Of a stretch of 64,000 nucleotides of DNA, positions 1-12,400 are shown one piece after another (the first letter of the stretch is position 1; each line of letters starts with the position of its first letter). Source of the DNA: Camarhynchus parvulus (Eukaryota > Chordata > Aves > Passeriformes > Thraupidae). Under the pieces are notes generated by a model. The model saw only the letters and a program-made list of their open reading frames with translations. It did no database searches and was not told the origin of the DNA. The stretch lies in contig NC_044597.1 of assembly GCF_901933205.1 (NCBI RefSeq), forward strand, positions 3,026,126 to 3,090,125, given 5' to 3'. The translations under genes were made by a program, and so were the position numbers.

Positions 1-1280
1 GCAGCTCAGGAAAAGCATTATTTCCTTCATTGCTCATTGCTTCCCTGTTTCAGGCTGCTTCCCAGCTAGGGGTGCTGTGCCAGGAGGGTCAGTCCCACAA
101 TGTGCTCCCCATGAGCACCCCATGCCCCCAATCCTGCTCTGCCCGTGTCCCTCCAGGTCCCCCTGGCTGGCCCAGCCCCTCACAGCCCTCACAGTGTTCC
201 AGCATGGAGGCTGTGACCTACTTTGGCTGCACCCAGCCCTGTTTTCCAGGGGCAGTTTATTGTCTCTGCTAATGAGGCACCACGCTTGGACTCGCCCTTT
301 GCTTTCCCACGTACCAGCCCCAGCCCCAGCCTCTGTTCCCAGCCCTTGGGAAGCCACGGGGGGAGGGAAGGGGAGGGATGGGATAGGATGCTTCCCCCTG
401 CTGAGCCCAGGAATCCTCAGCTGGCCCCCAGGAATGCTGTGCAAATTAATCTGTCCTACTCAGGGGTACTGTGTCTAATTCAGACTGGGGTTCCACTCCA
501 TAAATTGCCAAAACGGGGTTGTTTTGGGGGACAATGCAGCATTGTCCCTGTCGGGAGGACATCAGTGTTCAGGGGAATTATTTTTGTGGCCATTTCTATC
601 AGTTTGGTGCAGACACGAATCCATCAGAGTCACGCTTCATTATCCAGTGCTCACTGAGAGAGAGGAGCTGGGGACATGAACCATGTGTTGGACACCCCTT
701 AGGATACACTGGGTGATGTGTCCTCCCCACCAAAAAACCTCTTTATTTCATTTTTACAGCAACAATTCATTGTATGGTTTCTGGAGTCGTACATTTTGCC
801 TGAAAGCTGCTTTTAGGAGTGACTCGATGCATTTAATCAGAGCAGGGTCCTTATCTCACCAAGCAAGCAATGTGCTGATGTCTCAGAGAGTGATACCTTG
901 GCCTCAATATCTTGGTGTCAGAGGAGGCTGGGGAGAGGAGGGAAAGGACTCTGTGCTACAGCCCAGTGCCCAAAACTTCTCTGTGCTACACCCCAGTGCC
1001 AAAACCCCTCTGTGCTACACCTCAGTGCCAAAACCCCTCAGTTCTACACCCCAGTACCAAAATCCCCCCTTTGTGCTACACCTCACTCCCAACACCCCCT
1101 CTGTGCTACACCCCAGTGCCAACCCTGCTTTGCAGTTGTCCTACCCTAGGGGTGGCTGCCACCAGGTGAGGTGGCTGCACTAAAACCTGCCTGAGTGGCC
1201 ACTCCTGGCTCTGAGGCCCCCTGCCCTGCCCATGTCCGTGTGTCTGTCTGTCTGTCACAGACATCCCTCTCTGCCCCCAG
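1..1280 (+). other. ZNF385C intron with a short tandem repeat
   Basis: This stretch is read as intron upstream of the first visible ZNF385C exon. I looked for the Cys half of the split zinc finger and did not find it. Its only clear structure is a degenerate C-rich tandem repeat of about 30 bp (core TGTGCTACACCCCAGTGCC), roughly six copies between about 950 and 1128. Confidence 0.55.
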
Positions 1281-4200
1281 AACCAGGCTGAAGCCCACTA
1301 CAAGGGCCACAAGCACGCTCGGAGGCTGAAGGCCATCGAGGCCATGAAGAACAAGCAGAAGGTGGTGGGGGCTGCAGCAGGGACCCTTGGCCAGGACAGC
1401 ACAGCTGAGCTGGCCCCCAGCCCCGTGGGCAGCGGGGAGCTGGGCAGCACAGGTACAGGAGGGGCTGAGGAGGCTGGGGTTGGTGTCCCCTGAGCTCCTG
1501 CAGGGGGACAGGGGGTGTTTTCCCTGTGGTTTGGTGTCTCTGGGAGTGAGCCCTGTCCCTCACACCCCCAGGGCTCTGCCACATGCAGGGATGGGCTGGT
1601 GGGAGCTGTGGCAGCAGCAGGGTTTGGTGCTGAGCCCAGCTTGCGTGCACTGGAGATAACAGCTGTAACAGGAGGGACCTGGGGACGCATGCAGACCTCT
1701 GGGATGGTCTGGGGAAGATGGGGTGCTCCCTGAAATCCAGAAAACCTGTTCAAGCACGAGAACTTTCTCTTTCTGCCTATTTCTTTTCCTCTTTCCCCCT
1801 TTCCTTTTCGTCCCACTAGCTGATGCCAGTAGCCCACAGGAGTCAGAGGGTGAGGGCAGCAGCCTGGGGCTGGTGCCCAGCACTGAGGAATCCCCAGTGG
1901 AGCTGCCAGGCAGTGTTGCCCCTCTGGGCTCCCCACCAGCCTCCGAGCTGTCAGAGGGCACCTCAGATGCCACCAGCGTGGCCTCCTCATCAGCCCAGGC
2001 AGCTGAGGCACAGGCAGCTGAGTCAGGCAGCAGCGTCAGCTCGGCCCCTGAGAGCGAGAAAGAGGGGAAAAAGAGCAAACAGCACCTGTATTGTCCCACC
2101 TGCAAAGTGACCGTCAACTCCCTGTCCCAGCTGGAGGCTCACAACACTGGTAAGGGCATTTTGGGGGGACAGGGGGACAGGGGATGGGCCCCTGCCACTT
2201 CATCAGGGCTCTGAGCAAAGCCCAGCCATGCCCCATAACCAAGCAGCCTTGCAATGAAGTAGTGAGCATTAATGAGTGTTGCTGTAATTAAAAACCATTC
2301 ATTAAAATGACCTGCACAGATAAGTCATGGGGCTTTACCTGGGCTGCAGCTTCTAGGGTGAATTTTCACCAGGTCAAACACTCTTATTGATCATGGCTCA
2401 ATTAAGGACATTTAATCAAGTGATTGAGGCTACTTTATTTTCCATTTAGCTTGAAGCTGATAGCCAGGGCTTCTTCCAAAGCCGGAATAATACTTCCCAA
2501 GCCTGGTGGTTTGGGCTTGTGGCCCTGTGGAGAAGACCCCTGGGAATGCAATGAGCTGTGGAACCCATAGCCCAGAAATGACTCCTGGGCTGTGTGGGGC
2601 AGCCCCTTTGGGGTGGGCAGCAGTGGGAGCTGCTGAGAGTCCCCAGTGGGGTCTGTGGGCCCTGCAGTTCCAGCTCCTGGCTCACCCCATTCTCTAGAGG
2701 ATGCTTAAGCTGGGCACCCCAAATTTAAATGGAAGGCCCTTTCAAATACCAGGAAGCAATTCCTGCCACCCCACTGCCTGCTGGGGCAGCAGCAGCTGCC
2801 GTGGGTAGGGTTGGCTCAGGACACTGCTGTGGCTTAGCTGCAGACGTGTCCTTTTGCTTTTGTCAGCTCCAGTTACAAATTCAGGAGCTGATTTGGGGGA
2901 AAAAGAACAAACAAACAAACAAACGTTTGCAGGCTGGCACTGCTCTGTGGCTGTCACACAGCTCCTTAAAATATAGAATTAATTAGCAGGGGCTTAAATT
3001 ACTTGCTCCCTGTGCAGCCTCGTCAGGGACAGGACGGAGCACCCTGTCCCCAGGTGTGCAGGGATCTTAGGTTCCTCCTTGCCCACCTGCTGTGACCCTG
3101 CTGAGCTATTCCTGGCTCTGCTGTGACCTTGGGCACGGCTCAGATGCTGCAGACTGTGCTAACGCCCGGGGACAGGCGACAGGCTCCAGCACACGCTGGA
3201 AATAGCAGCTTTTCCAAAGCTGCCTCGTGCAGGGGGGGTCTCTGGGAACATGAGCATCTCTGCTGTGCCTGAGACGTGCACTTTGGCAGGGTTTGGGAGT
3301 GGGTTGTGCAGCAATGGGGAACGTTCGGGCTCCCTGTGCCCTCTGCCTGCAAGTGCTGCTGGGCACGGGTTGGTGCTGTTTGGAGGGCACCTGCTGCTGG
3401 ATATTCCGTGTTCCTGCTGCTGTGGCACTGGCACGGGGCTGGGGTTGCTGAGTGTCCCCTCCTGCCAGGCGCCAAGCACAAGTCAATGCTGGAAGGTCAC
3501 GGCACCCAGCTGCGGCGAGGCCGGGGCAAGCTGCTCTCCCGGGCAGGGCACAAGTCCAAGCGCATCGGGAACAAGGGCAGCATCAACATCCAGAACAAGG
3601 CCTTTCACTGCCAAGTGTGCGAGATCTACGTCAACTCCGAGACCCAGCTCAAGCAGGTGACGATGCCCTGGGAGTGCCTGGGCACCGGGTGTGGGTGTGG
3701 AGGGACTCGGGGTGTGGGTACCTGGTGTCCCCACAGACCTGAGCCACACAGTGCCCTGGCTGTCCTGGCTCCCAGTGATCCTGCTGTTTTCCTCCCCAGC
3801 ACATGAGCAGCCGGAGGCACAAAGACAGGCTGGCAGGGAAGCCACCCAAGCCCAAGTACAGCCCCTACAACAAGCTGCAGAAGAATGCTGCCCTCGCAGT
3901 GAGTATTCTCAAGGTACCTGTCTCCCTGCACAGCACTTGGTTTGCTCACAGAGCCTCTCTCACCATCAGCCATCCTTTCAGTGAGTTATAGGAGCTGCTT
4001 CTCTTAAACCTTGGCTTCCATCACCACAGCTCAGCTTCTCCCCTCAAGGAGGGTGAGCTGTGGTGGTGGGTCTTGAGTCAATTCCTGGATAACTTGGGAG
4101 TGCTTTGGCAGCAGCATTCACTTGTGATTCCTCCATCTCTCCTGCCATCTCACGGTATCTCCTCCTCCCTCCCTGCAGTCCAAGCTGGCTTTGCAGAAGC

Positions 4201-4403
4201 ACCTCACCAAAACCCTGGCCACCCGTTTCCTGCCGAGCCCGCTCACCGCCGCTGCCGTGTGCGCCATGCCCGGACCCCTCGCCTTGCGACCGGCAGCTGC
4301 CACCACCCTGTTCCAAGCGCCGATCCTCGGACCAGCCCTTTTCCGAACGCCGCCGGCTCACGTCCGCCCCACGCCGGGTCCCATCGTCTTTGCACCCTAC
4401 TAG
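1281..4403 (+). CDS. ZNF385C: ZNF385C, zinc finger protein 385C (3' part; 5' exons outside window)
   Basis: Five coding exons are visible: 1281-1452, 1820-2149, 3469-3656, 3800-3898 and 4179-4403 (stop TAG). All junctions have AG acceptors and GT donors and phases agree. The first exon opens inside a zinc finger: only the His half ([12 protein letters not shown]) is here, so the Cys half lies upstream. Exon 2 carries a Ser/Ala/Glu-rich linker and then a finger beginning CPTC that is finished by exon 3. Exon 3 holds a third finger (CQVC) completed by HMSSRRH in exon 4. These are the widely spaced matrin/U1-type C2H2 fingers of the ZNF385 family, which bind RNA or DNA in the nucleus. The C-terminus is a Pro/Ala-rich tail ending GPIVFAPY, typical of the family. 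The paralogue is assigned C because the next gene is NKIRAS2, as in human. Function is inferred from the family. Confidence 0.88.
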
Positions 4404-7195
4404 AGCCGCTGAGCCAGCCGGGGTCTGTGCACCGGGCTGGGCTGGGCTGGGGGCAGCGCTCCTCGTACCTGCTCTCCTGGCTGGTGGGAAAACGTAGTGG
4501 TAGACATCAACCCCGGCTTCTCCTTTGCTTGGAGAGGGCTCCCACTGGAGAGAGGTGCCCTGACAGAGCCTGGCCAGCCCCCACGCATCCCCACCGCTCC
4601 CCCAGCCTGTGCTGGCCCCTGCTCAGCAGATGAGCCCAGGCAGTGCACGGAAGAGGACAGTGTCCAAATCAGCAGGACCATCTCATGGCCAGAGCCTGCC
4701 TGTCCTTGGCCTGCTGGCTGCTTCTTCATAGCCCTCCCAGTTACCAGACTGGAAGGAGAGGAGCTGGCTGGTCCCTGGAAGAAGGAGCATCCCTCTGCTC
4801 CCTGCCCGCCCAGTGGGAAGGGAACTGCGAGGGGAATCTCAGCCCAGCTCTTTCTGGGAGAAACAACCCCAGCACAAGTGGGAAGCTGGCAGTTTCTCTC
4901 TCAGCCTGGGCTGGCTGTGCCCTTGCCAGCCCTGCACCTGCCTGTGCTGGCAGGGGGTTTCTGTGCCACCCACCAGCCCCCCGTCCCAATTCCCTACGTC
5001 CCACCAGCCAAAGAGCCCCCGTGGTGGCAGGCACGGCCACACTGACCATATCCTCACTCCGAGAGCAATAGCTGACCCCAGGGCTGGCGCCTCCTCCCTC
5101 CAAAGCACACGGGCCCTGCCCTGGCCCCAGAAGCACACGATGGGCATGTGGCTGAGCTGGGCCCCACTCATGCCCAGCAAGGCCAGGAGTGCCAGTGCTG
5201 GCTCCCCAAGGAGGTGACCCTGTGCTTGGCACCCGTCCTTGTCTCTGTCCCACCGTGGGGACAGCCCTGCCCCTACCTCCCGGGAGATGCTGTGAGGCTG
5301 AGTGAATGTCCCTAAAGCACTTTCAGTTCTCCAGTGAAAGGCAACGCTGCTGCTCACCTGCCGTGCACAGCCCTCCGATCCCATCCTAGTTAGGAGCTTC
5401 CAGGAAGTTACTGATGATTCCCAAAATCAAAGGTGTCCTCAGCAGCCTGGACAATCAGGTGGCAGGGGCACCCACAGCCAGGCTCTGGAGGGAGCCCGAG
5501 GCCATAGCTCTGCATTTCACTGTGCTCAGACAGCCCAAGCATGAACTGTCTGGGACTGTCACCGCAGCGCTCTGGGTGCCCAGCACGCTGCTGTACATAG
5601 AGAGAATTGCATCCCAAATGGACCTTTCTCTGGAGGAACACCCCACCCTGATCTATGCAATCCAGGGGGCAGCTCACCCGCCGCACTGGCCGCCTGCGAT
5701 TCCCTTTGGTGCTGCAGCTGGAGCAGTGGTGGCAGCAGAAGAACCAACATGACACTGAGCTCTGTCCCATCCCTGGCCCAGAGTGCTGGCTCAGACCTCT
5801 GCTGTGACTCCCATTCCCTCCCAGCCCTCGGGAAGAGGCAGGTTGGTGTGTGCACCTGGGAATCCACACGCACAAGCACACATAGCTGATGTCTTGGCCA
5901 CAGGCAGCGCCTGGATTTCAGAAGGATTTTGCCCAGCGTGCTCCACCGATGCTCAGGATGGGGCCTGGCACGGGAAGGTGAACAGGAAGGGGCCAATGGG
6001 TGACTCAGATGGCTGAAACATATCTGCTTCCCAGGGCTGGAGCCTTGGCAAGGGCAGGAAAGCTGCAGGAAGGAGCTCACACCTGCAGGGTCTGTGGGCA
6101 GCACCAACCATGGAGCCACCACTGCGCTCCTGCCACGAGACAGGAGAGCGAGGGAGCCCCTGGGTGTGAATTCACCTGCTCAGGGCATCCCTTCCCCAGG
6201 GAAGGAGGAGAGTGGGGAGAGGGCACCAGGAGAAGAGTGAGCAGCTGTGCGTGGAGACAATGGAAAGGTCTTGCAGCAGTGGTGGGATATGTGAGGGAAG
6301 CAAGGCTCCCTGCAGAAATGGCTTTGCCAGGGATAGGGAGATGGTCCCACAGCCCAGGGGACACAGAGGGACCCCACATCCCAGAGGACAGGAGCCTGTG
6401 CTGGTGGGCCCCCAGGGGACAGGAGATGCTGTCCCTGTTCCCCAGTGCCAAGCAGCCCATGGCCAGTGTCCCCAGCCACCCCTGCCCGTCTCACTGTGCC
6501 CTTCCCAGCCCCTTGGGGTCACCCCCAGTCCCGCCACCGCAGCAGGACAATGGGTCCCCTCCTGTGCCATGAGCCCCTGGTGCTGTGCCCAGCCCCTCAG
6601 AAGCTCGGGGAGCCTGGAGCAGCTGGGCTGCAGCTTGCAGAGCCACGTGGCACCAGTGGGCCTGTTCCCCTCCATTTTGTTCCAAAAAGCCTGTGCTGGA
6701 GCCATGGCTGCTCCTTGCCCCTCACCAGTGGAGTCCTGATGCACTCCTGTTCTTGGCACTTTAACCCTGTGAAAGCCATTCCTTCTAGTGACAATAATAC
6801 TGCAACGAGCTGCATAAGAACCCCCCGTTATGGCATCCCCCTCAAATCCCCTCCTGCTCTCCAAAGCATTTACTGCCTTTGACTTAGCACATGCTGTACT
6901 AGGAGTAGGGATAGTCCATAGCGCTCGGTAACGTGTGCCCCTCTGTAAATAACCTTGGAGTGATGTGAAATTTGATTCAAAACACCAGAAAAAAAAAAGA
7001 AAAAAACAAACCAAACCCAAAATGGAATATCCAGACTCTAGGGACTTGGCCAGTACCCTCCTGTAATGTTCATTGTATATTTTTTTGATGTACTATAACT
7101 GTTGGGGAAAAAAAAAAAAAGGAAAATATTTTGATAACCGAATCTCATCGCTTTATTGTGTTACTCGGTAAATAAAAGGAACAAGTATAAACACA
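4404..7195 (+). other. ZNF385C: ZNF385C 3' untranslated region
   Basis: No coding exon was found between the ZNF385C stop and the first good polyadenylation signal, AATAAA at 7171-7176. The last 150 bases are A/T-rich with poly-A and poly-T runs, as expected of an mRNA end. This implies a 3'UTR of about 2.8 kb. It is open in places on both strands, but none of those frames looks like a protein. Confidence 0.6.
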
Positions 7196-8066
7196 CTGGG
7201 GCTTTTCATCAATTCTTTTCCTACATCCAGACTACCTGAAGGGAACAAGTGTTGCTGGGTAGGGCTAGGACACCTGTGCCTTGTCTTAAGGTGGTTCTGA
7301 GAAGAGGCAGCATTGTGACAGGTGGGCAGTGAGAGCTGCCATAGCCCAAAGCACCTGGGCTGTGCAGGGTAAGTACAGTCCCAGCTCCTCCAAGGATCGA
7401 GGTATGCAGGTGAAGCAAAACCCCATCTCCTCCAAGCTCATGGCTGAGTCTGCACTCAGGAAGAGGAGGGCTGGAATGGTGCATTTGGGCACCCTACCCT
7501 CAGGAACAGCACCTGCCCTGCTCTAGGCATTCCCTGGGGCAGCATGTCTGGATATTCCAGTGCATAAAGGAGCAGTGGACACTGCCAGGGTAAGGGACAA
7601 GCTGCCAGGGAGCAGCACAGAGCCAGCTAGGGCAGGGCAAGGAGAGCTGCTTGGCTGGAGGCAGGGCCAGCAAACAAGCCCTGCCCACATGTTGTCAGGA
7701 AATAGAAAAAGAGGGAGTTGCTCCCTCCAGATGTGGAGCTGATGCCCATGTTTCAGCCAGCCTATGCTGTGCCTCTGTTCCACTCTGCCAGCCTGCACCT
7801 GAGAGCAGAGGGGGTCACTGAGTGAATCCTGACCTTCCTGTAGCACCTCTGACAGCTGCAGGGGCTGGGCAGGGAGAGCAGTGGCTCCTGTCCCACTGCC
7901 TCTCTTGTCCACCAGGACCATCCCTAGCCCTGGGATGACTGTTCCTCCTGGCCACCTGCTTCCCACAGGCTCTGTGACACCAGGCAGGACTCAGCAGGAG
8001 GTGTGTGCAAGGGAAGCAGGAAGGTGAGGAAGAGGAGGTGGCAATGGAAGGGAAGGGCAAGCAGGC
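7135..8066 (-). other. NKIRAS2: NKIRAS2 3' untranslated region
   Basis: The region below the NKIRAS2 stop has no coding exon. The first AATAAA on the minus strand (TTTATT on plus) is at 7152-7157, only about 14 bases from the ZNF385C signal on the other strand. The two convergent mRNAs would therefore end within the same short segment. The end is inferred from the signal alone. Confidence 0.5.
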
Positions 8067-9159
8067 TCATCCATCCATGGATCCACTGCCCTTGTTCTTG
8101 CGACTCAGGGGAAAGGCAGACTTGCTCTGGGGCTGGGTCATCTTGCTGGCCAGGTAGATGAAGGGCTCGATCAGCGTGCGCCGGTCAGCCACGGACACCT
8201 CCCACAGCTTCACCTTCTCGCCCTTGGCCCAGTGCTGGGCTGCATCGTGGTCCACCCGCCGCTGCTCCTGCAGGTCACACTTGTTGCCCAAAACCACAAT
8301 GGTGACCTGTTCCAAAAGGGTGAGAAGGGCCCCTGATGACCAAGCACAGAGCTGCAGGGATGGCTGGCTCTGCCCTCAGTGGTGGGCCTGGCCCTGCCAC
8401 TGATTCCATGTCAAGGCCTTTTGAAACCCAATGACCTCAGTGCTCCCTTCCCCTCCTGCTGGGGTCTGTGTGTCCCAAACCAGCCCCAAAGTGGAAGAAG
8501 CTTTTGAGCACCTGTATGCTCAGAGAGCACCTCAGAAGACGGTCTGTTACTGCTGCGAGTCTCCCAGATCAGGAACCCCTCAGTATATTGTGACAGGCTG
8601 GAGAAACCAAAGGTGACAACCTGCCCCAGGGGAGCAGATCCCACTCTCCCGGGCACTCACCTCCTTCTTGTCCTTGGACTTGTCGATCTCCTTCTTGAGC
8701 AGCTCGACACGCTTGAAGGACTCCTTGCTGTCGGTGCTGTAGACCAGCACGTAGCCGTCGGTGCAGGAGAAGCAGTGCTTGGGCAGCTCCAGCCCGTCCC
8801 GCAGCCCCCGCGTGTCGTAGAAGCGCACCTGCTCCCTCACGCCGCGGTCGGTCTCGATGGAGCCCACGTAAATGTCCTCCTGGGTCTCGATCATCTCCGA
8901 GCCTGCCGGGGGTGGGCGGGGGACACGTGGGAATGCTGCCGGGGCCCTGGCACAGCGCGGCCGGTGCGGGTGGGGGTGACCAGGGAGAGCTCACGGGGAT
9001 CCCCGGAATCAGCACTGCCCAAGGCCCGAGCTGCCTGCTACACCCAGGGGAGCCGCCGCACTCACCGACCACATGGTTCCCGTAGAGCAGCTGCTCCAGG
9101 ATGGAGGTTTTCCCCACCGAGGCCTGCCCGCACACCACCACCTTGCAGCTCTTGCCCAT
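8067..9159 (-). CDS. NKIRAS2: NKIRAS2, kappa-B-Ras2, NF-kB inhibitor-interacting Ras-like protein
   Basis: Three coding exons on the minus strand, 9066-9159, 8661-8902 and 8067-8306, give exactly 191 residues, the length of human NKIRAS2. The start is the [14 protein letters not shown]. The first exon contains the P-loop GQASVGKTS, lacking the glycine typical of classical Ras. The second carries the effector/switch region and the third has the NKCDL guanine-specificity motif. There is no CaaX box; the protein ends GSGSMDG, so it is not predicted to be prenylated. In mammals the kappa-B-Ras proteins are constitutively GTP-bound, bind I-kappa-B-beta and restrain its degradation, and also damp Ral signalling. 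It lies 328 bp head-to-head with DNAJC7 and tail-to-tail with ZNF385C. Synteny favours NKIRAS2 over NKIRAS1. Confidence 0.95.
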
Positions 9160-9487
9160 CCCGCCTCACCGCGGCGGCCGCGGCCGAGCCTCACCGGCGG
9201 CGGCGGGAGGAACCGACGGCACCACAGCGCCCCCCTGTGGGCGGGAGGACCGCGGGACCCGGCGCTGCCCTGAGGCGGGAGGGGCGTGGTCTGAGTAAGC
9301 CCCGCCCACCCCCGGTGGAGTTCCACCTCCCTCTCGGTACCGACCCCTCCCCATGCCGCCGCCGCACTCCTCCGCGGGCGCCCCCTGCCGGTCGGGCCCC
9401 GCCTCGCCCTACCGGCGGAGATCCCGCCCGTTCCGGCCCTCGCCCCGCCCCGGCCCGCCCCGGTCCGGCCCAGCCCCGCGCGGTAAG
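9160..9487. promoter_or_regulatory. Bidirectional CpG-island promoter, NKIRAS2 / DNAJC7
   Basis: The 328 bp between the two divergent start codons is extremely GC- and CpG-rich, and the richness extends from about 8660 to 9900. No TATA box is seen. A good CTCF-like core (minus strand CCGGCAGGGGGCGCC) is at 9377-9391. A YY1-type element, AAGATGGCGGC, overlaps the DNAJC7 start codon at 9485-9495. Both genes are broadly expressed, which suits a CpG-island promoter. Transcription starts cannot be placed from sequence alone. Confidence 0.7.
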
Positions 9488-12400
9488 ATGGCGGCGGCGG
9501 CGGCTGAGGCCGAGTGCGATGTGGTCATGGCGGCGCCCGACGGGCCCGGCGAGGCCGACAGCGACGAGGAGGCGCGCAGGTAGAGCGGCGGCCCGGGCGG
9601 GGAAAGGGCGGCCCCTGTCCCTGCCGGTAGGCGGGCCGCGGCCCGGCGAGGCTGCAGTGCCGCAGGGCCCGGGGCCGCGGTGCTCGGCAGGGCCGGGAGC
9701 GCGCCCGGGGACTGCGGTCGGTGCCGGCCCGGGCGGACCCCGCGGGCACAGCCCTGTGTGCCGGGCCGGCCGGGAGCGGCGGGGCTCCGCAGCGGGGCCC
9801 GGCGGGCCATGACAGCCGCGGGCCGCACGCGGCGGGGCCCGGCAGCCGCCGCCGGGTTTGCGGTGCGGTGCCGGTGCGTCCTGTAGAGCTCCCGGGATTA
9901 GAGCAGCCACCCGTTACCGGGGTGTGCCAGCAATGCGGTTCACACCCTGTGTCCCGAGGCCACACACCCGCACCGGTGTCGGGGAGCGCGTCCTCCCCCT
10001 TGTTGAGGGGTGAAGGATTAAACTCATGGGAAGGGGAGGCTCCAAACTCCTGAACCTTTTGCTGCTCCATCGCCGCATTCCCCCGGTTCTGCTCCGTTTG
10101 AAATCTGTGGGTTCCGATCCGTCCTGCCTTGCTGCGGATAACGGGAGTGCTCCATCATCCCGGAGCTCCCGGTTTGTCCGTGCCGTGCCCCGGGGGAGCT
10201 GCCAGTGTCACCTGAGGCAGAGCGAGGTGGGATCCCCACTTTTCCTGCACGTTTTCCCCTCAGGAGTGAGTGAGGTGTGGGAAGATCCCAGTCCTGGAAA
10301 CTCCACTGGTTTTCCGTAGTGCCAGGTGCTGGGTTCATACCCCTGGAAGGAAAGAGCTGTTCCTGGAGGAGCTGAGGCATTTCATCTGGAAGATGATTCA
10401 GTGGAACGAAGAAGAGGAAACAAAACCAAAAGTGGCCTCTGAGGAATGGTGGTTTCAGGCTCCCATTGATGGCTTGAGGGATTCTGTGGAATTGAGGCCT
10501 GAGGAGCAGCTCCCTGGGGATTTCCTGCTGAGCAGGAGAGGAGGAGCTGCTGAGGAGGCACTTGGAGCTCCAGAGCACGGGCATCGCCCAGCCTGTGGGG
10601 CTGGGACACACCTGTGTGGGGACAGCACTCCTGCCTGTGGGGCTGGGACACACCTGTGTGGGCACAGCACTCCTGCCTGTGGGGCTGGGACACACCTGTG
10701 TGGGCACAGCACTCCTGCCTGTGGGGCTGGGACACACCTGTGTGGGCACAGAGCTCCTGCCTGTGGGGCTGGGACAGGCCCGTGTGGGCACAGCGCTCCT
10801 GCCTGTGGGGCTGGGACACACCTGTGTGGGCACAGCGCTCCTGCCTGTGGGGCTGGGACACACCTGTGTGGGCACAGCGCTCCTGCCCCCGGGCAAGCAA
10901 AATGTGCTGTTTGAAATGGTGGAAATTCAGAGGTAAAACCCTGGCTGAAGGCACAGGTGTCTGCAGGTAGTGACCTCCAGCTCTTTTCTCCCTTCCTGAG
11001 GCCGTGCACTGCTTCCATTATGTGCTGTACCTTTTCATGTTCTTTTGGGAATGTTGCACCTTTCCCTTGCTGAAATGGATCCCTATGGGCAGGAGCTGAT
11101 TCCTTGGTGTTGCTCTGGGGGAGCCAGCCCTGCACACCCCGATTTCTTTGCAGTTCTGTGCATTGACCTCTTCCCTACCCCTGCCCTTTGTGTTTCACTG
11201 TGGTAGCTCAGTTGCTCTTGTGAAAATCAGGGCAATAATTGCTGTATTGGGGAGTGGAGTTGCAGCCTCAGGAGGTGTCAGGTGTTTGTGAAACATCCCA
11301 GGCCAGGTAAGAGCTGGGTGAGCTCCACATGGGACACACTGATTTGGTGCAGCCTTTGGGGGTGTATCTGTGCTCACTTCCATAAAAATCAGCAAAAATA
11401 AAGGAAAACCTTTTCAGAGTCCTTACAATAACTCAGCAATGAGGGTGCCAGGTTCTGTTGTTTCCATTTAGGGATTACAGTACAGCAGAATATGGATACT
11501 TTGCTCAAGAACTCACCTTTCTCCAAATGCATGATTCTGTTCCCTCTGGCTTAATAAAACTGGAAAGTTAGAAAATGAGCAAAAGGGGAGATCTGCAGTT
11601 CAGAATGGCTGTAACTAATGCCCTGAAGCAGCTGCAGACATGCCAGAGGGCTCCCAGGGTGTCCAGGGCACAGGAATGGAGTGTGGTCACAGGATAATTA
11701 TTGTCTGCTGCTGCCTCATGGATTGTTGGGGTCCTGGCAGAAAGTGTTGATGTAATTGTGTTAATTTTATCCGTTGGTGCACCAGTGCTGAGCAGCTGAT
11801 GAGCAGGACTGGGCCACCCTTAAAAACTCCCTTGTTTCTTCATTAATTTTAAAGGTTTCTCATCCATGGGAACAGTTTTTCCCTGCTCCCAGCTGCTTTG
11901 TGAGCTTGGGCCCCTGGAGTTTTGCCAGGGAGAATTTCCTTGTCATCTTCCTGGCACCTCTGGGTTCTGGCTCCCGTGCATGCTTCAGGCTGGATCTTTC
12001 TCCTTCTTCAGCACTGGAGCATATGGGAGCTTTGTTTTCTTGAAAAACCTCCAGCTGTCAGGAAAATACAGCTAGGAAATTGCAGAGCCCCTGCTGCAGG
12101 CTTGGGATGTGTTGCTGCCTCTGTGGGGGCATCAGCATTTCCCACAGCAGGGTGATGAGCCATGGAGTGACCCACAGAGTCCTGGAGGTTCTGGGCCTGG
12201 CCAGGTGTGCAGGTGTTACCTGGAGTTTGCCAGGTGTTGGTGAGCACCAAGAGGCTTTTCCAGGTGCATCTCAGTGAGCTTCCTCCAGAATAGATGTAAT
12301 TTCTGGCCAGTTTTGGGGCAGCACTGACAGGAGGGAGTGAATCATCTGAGGGGCACCAGGTCATTCTGGGATAACCTGGAAATGGCTTTCCTGTTCCTGT

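Noticed and set aside
8613..9812. A 399-codon plus-strand open frame across NKIRAS2 and the promoter
   Set aside because: It is antisense to conserved NKIRAS2 exons and runs through a CpG island; Pro/Arg/Ala-rich composition is typical of GC-rich chance frames.
10592..10885. Regular direct repeats considered as a CRISPR array
   Set aside because: There are no unique spacers, the units abut, and the host is clearly an animal genome.
10024..11135. Several repetitive long open frames on both strands, rich in Cys, Gly and His
   Set aside because: They are readings of the 42-bp intronic minisatellite; the unit length is divisible by three, no splice or start context fits, and no known repeat protein matches.
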